Positions 59,128 to 64,000 of a DNA stretch of 64,000 nt are shown here, one piece after another; position 1 is the first letter of the stretch, and every line of letters begins with the position of its first letter. The translations under genes were made by a program, and so were the position numbers. Source of the DNA: a bacterium 210820-DFI.6.37 (GTDB lineage Bacteria; Bacillota; Clostridia; Peptostreptococcales; Anaerovoracaceae). Where the stretch lies: NCBI GenBank assembly GCA_020558355.1, contig JAJCKG010000008.1, positions 78,738-142,737 of the forward strand. The letters are read 5' to 3'. The notes beneath the pieces are model-generated. The model did not search any database. It worked only from the letters and a program-made list of their open reading frames with translations, and was not told where the DNA came from.

Positions 59128-59961
59128 TCAGCCTTCTTTTGCGGCCGCCCGGGCCTGGGCGATCAGGTCCTTCATAAGCTCTACAAGATGATAGCAGCCG
59201 GCAGACCGGCCGAAAATCCAGAGCAGCTCTTCCTTCGAAACCGTATAAAGGTTTTTGCCCTCCAGCTCCTTGCCGCATAGTACATTATCAAAGCAGGCCC
59301 GGCCCGGCGCCCGCAGATACGCCAGCTTACACTCTGAGACGACGCCGCTTTTCCTGTCGCAGAAGATCTCCGCATTCAATTCATGATAAGAATCGCTGAA
59401 CATGCCCCGGCAGATACATCCTGCGCCGTCCCCTTCCACCCGCAGAGTCTTTATCCTGTTAAACAGGGTCCTTCTGCGCCTGTACTGAGGAATGTAATCC
59501 ATCCACCGGGGATCCTCTTCATGAGGCTGGGAATACATTCTGCATCCCTGTTCTTCGATTTTGTCCCAGTACCGATTATACGCTTCCTTATCACAAAACC
59601 CCCGCTCCTGATATACATAGCTTTCACTCTGAATGATCCCGTTCATGCACTGGTTCATCAGATATTTGACCTGCGCGCCTTCCGGAAGCTGCCCCAGCAG
59701 GGGCAGCGCTTTTTTCCCACTGAGTCCCGCGGCTGTCCCTTGAGGAAACGGAACGCGCCGCAGCCCGGTGCAGGCCTGGTCAGGAGCCTTGAGCACTTCC
59801 TGCCAGGCATCCTGTATAACAAGGGACCGGACATCGGCCCGGATGACCCCTTCCATTTCATACTGCCGGTCTAAATACAAGGTCCTGGAAAGCAGCTCCT
59901 TTCCCTGCAGGCTGACCCTGTTCATAATGCCTGCCTGCTTTAAAATTTCCATAGACCGCAA
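59128..59961 (-). CDS. DUF2889 family protein
   Basis: A 277-residue protein. The C-terminal two-thirds match DUF2889: RRVPFPQGTAAG, a Cys pair region (GCRMY, AGCICRG), then CFDNVLCGKELEGKNLYTVSKEELLWIFGRSAGCYHLVELMKDL, the family's diagnostic GxxxGCxHL-type end. Function is unknown; members occur with CoA-dependent catabolic genes. The TTG at 59961 has GGAG 5 nt upstream and overlaps the aminotransferase by 22 bp; an ATG at 59952 is an alternative. It is last in the KamA-like/CoA-transferase/thiolase/aminotransferase operon and converges with the Crp gene. Confidence 0.75.
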   Translation of the reverse strand: MRSMEILKQAGIMNRVSLQGKELLSRTLYLDRQYEMEGVIRADVRSLVIQDAWQEVLKAPDQACTGLRRVPFPQGTAAGLSGKKALPLLGQLPEGAQVKYLMNQCMNGIIQSESYVYQERGFCDKEAYNRYWDKIEEQGCRMYSQPHEEDPRWMDYIPQYRRRRTLFNRIKTLRVEGDGAGCICRGMFSDSYHELNAEIFCDRKSGVVSECKLAYLRAPGRACFDNVLCGKELEGKNLYTVSKEELLWIFGRSAGCYHLVELMKDLIAQARAAAKEG

Positions 59962-61289
59962 TACTTCTCCTCAACTTCCGTAATGGCTTCATCCAGCCGC
60001 CTTATGATTTCATCGATCTGCTCCTCTGTAACAACGAAGGCCGGAGATATGACGATAGCGTCTCCCGCCGAACCCCTATTGCAGCCCTGGCTTGCTTCGA
60101 TGAGCATATCCCGCTTGAGGCAGGCCGCCTGGATCTGCCCCGCGTAGCCCAGACTGATGTCAAAGGATTCCTTAGTCCGCGGGTCTCTTACGAATTCCGC
60201 TCCTACCATCAGGCCCCGGCCCCGCACATCATCCATTGTCGGGTGCTTTGCCGCCAGTTCCCGCATCCTGGCTTTCAGATAGTTTCCCATCTTTTCACAG
60301 CGCCTTATCAGGTCATGCTCTTTTACATATTTGTCCACCGCTACATGAACGCTGGCTCCCAAAGGGCTTCCCGACCAGGTATGGCCCGGCGGAAAGAAAA
60401 CACCCTGCTCCTTCATGACGCGGAAGATTTCTTTTGTAATGGAAACGCCCGCCAACGGAAAGTACCCGCCTGACATGGCTTTTCCGGTAGTGACCATATC
60501 CGGCACGATTCCGTAATGCTTGTAGGCAAAGGGCTTTCCCGTCCTTCCAAATCCGGTCATAACCTCATCCAGCACCAGCAGCACATCATATTTATCGCAG
60601 ATTCTTCGGATCTCTTTAAAATAATCTGGATGGGGCTCCGCGGCGCAAAGAGACATTCCGGAAATGGGCTCCGCAATGAAGGCCGCTACCGAATCCGGCC
60701 CCTGAGCCAGGATCTCATTTTCCAGGGCCTTTGCGCATTGGAGACCGCAGCTTTCCGGTTTCTGGCCGAACCAGCAGCGGTAGCAGTAGCAGGGAGCGAT
60801 ATGCCCCTGCTCAAACCCGTAATGCTCATATCCTTTTTTTCTGGATCCGAAGCCGCTGAGAGAAAGCGCGCCCATTGTGATGCCGTGATAGCTCTGCCAC
60901 CGGGCGAGGATCTTGTATTTATCTTTTTTCCCTCTGGCGGTATTATATTTTGTAATCAGCTTCATTGCGGTTTCGGTGGCCTCTGATCCACTGCAGACCT
61001 GGAATGTCTTGTACAGGTCTCCGCCTGAAAACTCATAAATTCTTTCGCAGGACTCCTCCAGAACAGGTGTCACACAGTCATCCCGATGGGCAAACGCCAG
61101 CTTTGCGGCCTGCCCGCCAAGGGCGTCCGCAATTTCCTTTATCCCATGCCCCAGGCTGACTGCTACCGGTCCGCTGGCTCCGTCAATTATTTCTCTTCCG
61201 TCTTCCGTATACATATAGATGCCTTCGCCCCGGTCTATTCTTGGGTAGTCCCGGTCCAGCTCCATGCTGTAAACATGATTTTCTTTCAA
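59940..61289 (-). CDS. Class III aminotransferase
   Basis: A PLP-dependent omega-amino-acid-type aminotransferase of 449 residues. Key segments: QVCSGSEATETAMKL (PLP phosphate site), SYHGITMGALSLSG, FIAEPISG, VLDEVMTGFGRTG (PLP-ring Asp) and the Schiff-base Lys in TTGKAMSGGYFPLAG, plus WSGSPLG. A Cys-rich insert (PCYCYRCWFGQKPESCGLQC, about 166-185) is less common and may bind a metal. In this operon it could remove the amino group of a beta- or omega-amino acid made by the KamA-like enzyme. Confidence 0.93.
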   Translation of the reverse strand: MKENHVYSMELDRDYPRIDRGEGIYMYTEDGREIIDGASGPVAVSLGHGIKEIADALGGQAAKLAFAHRDDCVTPVLEESCERIYEFSGGDLYKTFQVCSGSEATETAMKLITKYNTARGKKDKYKILARWQSYHGITMGALSLSGFGSRKKGYEHYGFEQGHIAPCYCYRCWFGQKPESCGLQCAKALENEILAQGPDSVAAFIAEPISGMSLCAAEPHPDYFKEIRRICDKYDVLLVLDEVMTGFGRTGKPFAYKHYGIVPDMVTTGKAMSGGYFPLAGVSITKEIFRVMKEQGVFFPPGHTWSGSPLGASVHVAVDKYVKEHDLIRRCEKMGNYLKARMRELAAKHPTMDDVRGRGLMVGAEFVRDPRTKESFDISLGYAGQIQAACLKRDMLIEASQGCNRGSAGDAIVISPAFVVTEEQIDEIIRRLDEAITEVEEKYCGLWKF

Positions 61290-61301
61290 TTTTTGTTCCT
61301 C

Positions 61302-62465
61302 CTATGGCCTTTCGAATATAGCGGCAGAACCTTCCCCGCCGCCGACGCACATAGTAACAATGCAGTATTTTCGCTCCGCGTTTTGCATGGCATAAGCCGC
61401 CTTTGTTGTCAGGACGCCGCCTGTCGCTCCCAGAGCGTGACCCAGCGCAATGGCTCCGCCGTTTGGATTTACCCGCTCAGGGTCAAGCCCCAGCTCCTGG
61501 ATACACGCTACAGCCTGAGACGCGAAGGCCTCGTTCAATTCGATCAGCTCTACTTCCTCCAGCGTCACGCCTGTCTTTTCCAAAACCTTTCTTACCGCGC
61601 CGATAGGTCCCAGTCCCATTACCGCGGGATCCAGGCCTACGGAAGCAAATCCCTTTACCTTTAACAGCGGCTTTAGCCCCAGCTCTTTTGCTTTTTCCGC
61701 CGACATGATGACAACGGCGGCAGCCCCATCGTTCATAGGGCAGCTGTTTCCCGCAGTTACAAGGCCGTCCTTTTTGAATACCGGCCGCAGTGCCGCCAGT
61801 CCTTCCATGGTGGTTTCCGGTCTTGGGCTTTCATCTGTATCTACGGTGATCTCCTTTCCCTTTTTCTTATAAGTAATTGGAAGTATCTGCTCCTTGAAAG
61901 CGCCGGCTTTTATAGCCCTCACAGCGCGCGTGTGACTGACGCACGCGAATTCGTCCAGTTTTTCCCGGGAAATCGGGTACTGCTCCAGCACATTTTCAGC
62001 TGTGATTCCCATATCCGGATTGCCGATTTTCGGCGGGGACATCATAACAAAGTTAAACTCCGGATACATATAGCTGTAGGGTCTTGCTGTCTTTGTCATG
62101 AAATAAGGGTTGTTGGTCATGCTTTCCGCTCCGCCCGCGACATAAATATCCCCGTGGCCGCTTTCGATCATAGCCGCTGCCATGCAGATGGTTTCCAGGC
62201 CGGAAGCGCACTGACGGTCCAGCTGAATCCCCGGCACTGTTACGGGAAGATCCGCTTCCAGCGCGACAACTCTTCCCAGATTGCCCGGCGCGCCTTCCGC
62301 GTTGCCCATGTAAACCTCTGTGATTTCCGCAGGGTCGATTCCCGCTCTCCTGACCGCTTCCTTTACAACCAGGCCGCCCAGCTCATAGCCCTGAAACTTG
62401 GATAAAGCCCCCGCGTATTTGCCGATGGGCGTCCTTACTGCTGATACGATCACTGCTTCTCTCAT
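61302..62465 (-). CDS. Thiolase family acetyl-CoA acyltransferase
   Basis: A 387-residue thiolase. Nucleophilic Cys86 is in RQCASGL, then NGGAIALGHALGATGG with the active His, and CVGGGEGSA with the second active Cys near the C-terminus. It may cleave a 3-ketoacyl-CoA with CoA, or condense two acetyl-CoA. Downstream of CoA-transferase A/B it completes an acetoacetate-type activation and cleavage module. AGGGAGG precedes the start. Confidence 0.95.
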   Translation of the reverse strand: MREAVIVSAVRTPIGKYAGALSKFQGYELGGLVVKEAVRRAGIDPAEITEVYMGNAEGAPGNLGRVVALEADLPVTVPGIQLDRQCASGLETICMAAAMIESGHGDIYVAGGAESMTNNPYFMTKTARPYSYMYPEFNFVMMSPPKIGNPDMGITAENVLEQYPISREKLDEFACVSHTRAVRAIKAGAFKEQILPITYKKKGKEITVDTDESPRPETTMEGLAALRPVFKKDGLVTAGNSCPMNDGAAAVVIMSAEKAKELGLKPLLKVKGFASVGLDPAVMGLGPIGAVRKVLEKTGVTLEEVELIELNEAFASQAVACIQELGLDPERVNPNGGAIALGHALGATGGVLTTKAAYAMQNAERKYCIVTMCVGGGEGSAAIFERP

Positions 62466-62483
62466 TTTCTGTACCTCCCTGTA

Positions 62484-63149
62484 TTATTCATCGTACTTTA
62501 TGATCCGCAGATCATCCGCCGTTTTGATTTCCGCGGCTGTCTTTGCTCTTACTTCCGAGACCGTATGACCTTCGAACAGTTCCTTCAGCAGATAGCCCTC
62601 CTCTGTCACTTGGATAACCGCAATATCGGTAATGATCAGGGAAACGCATTTGTCTGCGGTAAGCGGAAGCTCACACGCCTTCTTTAGCTTTGGTTTTCCG
62701 TTTTTATCGGTATGGGTGGTTACCGCAATGACTTTTCCCGCTTTCTTTGCAAGATCCATGGCCCCTCCCATGCCGGGAATCTTACCGCCTGGAACCATCC
62801 AGTTGGCAAGATCTCCGTTTTCCGCAATCTCCAGCGCTCCCAGAATCGTAATGTCCAGACAGCCGGAGCGAATCAGGGCGAAGGAATCCGCGCTGTCAAA
62901 AAAGCTGGCTCCCGGAACTGTTGTGATGGCAACGCAGCCGGAATCCACCACGTCCGGGTCTTCCTTTCCCGGCTCCGCAGCCGGACCGGCGCCCAGAACG
63001 CCGTTTTCAGCATGGATAAAAACAGTCTTGTCCTTTGGAATGTAGTTCACTACCTTTTGTGGGATTCCAAACCCCAGGTTTACAACATTTCCGTTCTGGA
63101 TTTCTTCTGCCGCTCTCTTTGCCATCTTTTCCTTTACTGCCATGGCCAT
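62484..63149 (-). CDS. 3-Oxoacid CoA-transferase subunit B
   Basis: The catalytic beta subunit (221 residues) of a family I CoA-transferase. The acyl-accepting Glu48 is in HAENGVLGAGP; LGFGIP precedes it and GAMDLAKKAGKVIAVT follows (usually GGAMDL). It exchanges CoA between an acyl-CoA and a keto acid such as acetoacetate. It overlaps subunit A by 16 bp. Alternative ATG two codons later. Confidence 0.94.
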   Translation of the reverse strand: MAMAVKEKMAKRAAEEIQNGNVVNLGFGIPQKVVNYIPKDKTVFIHAENGVLGAGPAAEPGKEDPDVVDSGCVAITTVPGASFFDSADSFALIRSGCLDITILGALEIAENGDLANWMVPGGKIPGMGGAMDLAKKAGKVIAVTTHTDKNGKPKLKKACELPLTADKCVSLIITDIAVIQVTEEGYLLKELFEGHTVSEVRAKTAAEIKTADDLRIIKYDE

Positions 63150-63820
63150 GTCCAGTCACCCCTTTCTTCCACAATAATGTCCACATACGCCCCTGGAGTT
63201 ATTACCTGTTCCGGATCCAAAGCTCCTACCGGAACGATTTTTTTCGCGGCCACAATGGTAATGTCCGCCGCCATAGCCATGAGCGGATTCAGACCTCTGG
63301 ATGTTCCTCTGTAAGTCAGGTTACCGAATTCATCGGCTGTTTCGGCTTCAAGAATCGCTACGTCCGCTTTCAGAGGTGTTTCCAGCAGATACTCCGTGCC
63401 GTCAATGGTGATTTTGGGCTTGTCATATTCGATCATGGTGCCGATGCCTACATCAGTAAGAAAACCGCCAAGTCCCGCGCCGCCGGCCCGAATGCGCTCC
63501 GCAAGAGTCCCCTGGGAACAAAATTCCACTTCCAGCTGCCCCGCATTCAGCAGCTCTCCGGCGGCTTTTGTCGCGCCGATATGACTGGTGATCAGTTTTT
63601 TGCACTGCCGGTTCGCAATGATATGATCCGGTCCCAGGTCCGGGTCTCCCGCGTCAACAGAAATAATGGTCAGATCCCGCACGTTCTTTTTGATAATAGC
63701 CTCACACAGATCAAAGGGTGAGCCGTGGCCCCCAAACCCCGCAATCATGAGCCTGCAGCCGTCTCTGATATATGTCATGGCCTCATCGAGACCTTTAATT
63801 TTTCCGAATTTGTTTTCCAT
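63134..63820 (-). CDS. 3-Oxoacid CoA-transferase subunit A
   Basis: The alpha subunit (228 residues) of the family I CoA-transferase: IRDGCRLMIAGFGGHGSP (glycine-rich CoA contact, about 18-35), EFCSQGTLAERIRAGGAGLGGF and the TEYLLETPLKADVAILEA segment. AAGGGAG precedes the ATG. It forms an A2B2 enzyme with the overlapping subunit B gene and is the second gene visible in the operon after the KamA-like gene. Confidence 0.95.
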   Translation of the reverse strand: MENKFGKIKGLDEAMTYIRDGCRLMIAGFGGHGSPFDLCEAIIKKNVRDLTIISVDAGDPDLGPDHIIANRQCKKLITSHIGATKAAGELLNAGQLEVEFCSQGTLAERIRAGGAGLGGFLTDVGIGTMIEYDKPKITIDGTEYLLETPLKADVAILEAETADEFGNLTYRGTSRGLNPLMAMAADITIVAAKKIVPVGALDPEQVITPGAYVDIIVEERGDWTWPWQ

Positions 63821-63837
63821 TCTTCTCCCTTCCTTTT

Positions 63838-64000
63838 CTATTTTTTATTCCGTTCATGGCGCAGCAGCCCCTGAGGCTCCATGGCCATCCGCTCGCCCTG
63901 GGCCAGCCCCGCGACCCCTTCGTAATGGTAATCCTTTTTTCCGGCGCAGTAGTCGCAGGCGCACGGCAGCTCTTCCTGGTGTTCCGGCTCGGTATAGGTG
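63838..64000 (-). CDS. KamA-like radical SAM aminomutase, C-terminal end
   Basis: The last 53 codons of a gene that continues beyond the window. The residues EELPCACDYCAGKKDYHYEG with VAGLAQGERMAMEP resemble the Cys-containing C-terminal tail of lysine/glutamate 2,3-aminomutases (KamA family). The catalytic CxxxCxxC motif would lie outside the window, so the substrate cannot be judged. It is 17 bp upstream of the CoA-transferase A gene in the same direction, supporting an amino-acid fermentation operon. Confidence 0.6.
   Translation of the reverse strand, partial: TYTEPEHQEELPCACDYCAGKKDYHYEGVAGLAQGERMAMEPQGLLRHERNKK

Noticed and set aside
1..64000. tRNA, rRNA and CRISPR arrays
   Set aside because: No cloverleaf, rRNA core sequence or regularly spaced repeats were seen on either strand while reading; a dedicated scan was not possible.

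Overview
The window comes from a spore-forming anaerobic Clostridia-type Firmicute. The evidence is the sporulation genes yabP and yabQ, a lipoteichoic-acid-synthase-like gene, the Firmicute order yybS-gdpP-rplI-dnaB, an acetyl-branch diaminopimelate pathway under a lysine riboswitch, FprA-type oxygen detoxification and several ETF/acyl-CoA modules. Genus cannot be fixed from sequence alone. Base composition is about balanced, except for one clearly AT-rich island at about 7.2-11.2 kb. No rRNA, tRNA or CRISPR array was seen.

Layout. 0-3 kb: a heterodimeric ABC exporter, with the first subunit cut by the window edge. 3-7 kb: a GNAT enzyme, ftsH and a DUF1847-TetR operon. 7.17-11.18 kb: a decayed mobile island with imperfect inverted-repeat ends. 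It holds an AbiEi antitoxin whose AbiEii toxin survives only as about 16 codons, a PadR/AbrB-like/CPBP/HEAT cargo module bracketed by 24-bp direct repeats, and the C-terminal stub of a serine recombinase. 11.2-17.3 kb: lysA-lysC-dapF-dapA-dapB-dapH behind a lysine riboswitch, with a divergent M20 amidohydrolase that may supply the N-acetyl-DAP deacetylase step. 18.8-25 kb: YbaK, two GNATs, LTA synthase, rsmA-rnmV, a DivIC-like gene and yabPQ. 25.2-30.7 kb: a two-component system with a PepSY protein, then a flavodiiron/rubredoxin/NADH-rubredoxin-reductase fusion. 30.8-33.4 kb: codBA with a palindrome at the promoter.

33.5-47 kb is the most distinctive metabolic region. Four transcription units encode an enoyl-CoA hydratase and an Old-Yellow-type Fe-S flavoenzyme; two acyl-CoA dehydrogenases, EtfB, EtfA and a desulforedoxin-like protein; an acyl-CoA ligase, a thioesterase and a YkvI-like transporter; and a KAS-II enzyme divergent from a short LysR regulator. 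Together they look like uptake, CoA activation, flavin-based oxidation or reduction, and release of an unidentified carboxylic acid.

47.6-56 kb holds an intracellular subtilisin, an M23/LysM/G5 cell-wall protein and the replication/ribosome block (DnaD-like, DUF1858, dnaB, rplI, gdpP, yybS). 56.3-64 kb holds a second Fe-S flavoenzyme with a divergent Crp/Fnr regulator, then an operon of a KamA-like aminomutase (cut by the window end), CoA-transferase A/B, thiolase, class III aminotransferase and a DUF2889 protein. This last operon looks like an amino-acid fermentation route feeding acetoacetyl-CoA/acetyl-CoA.
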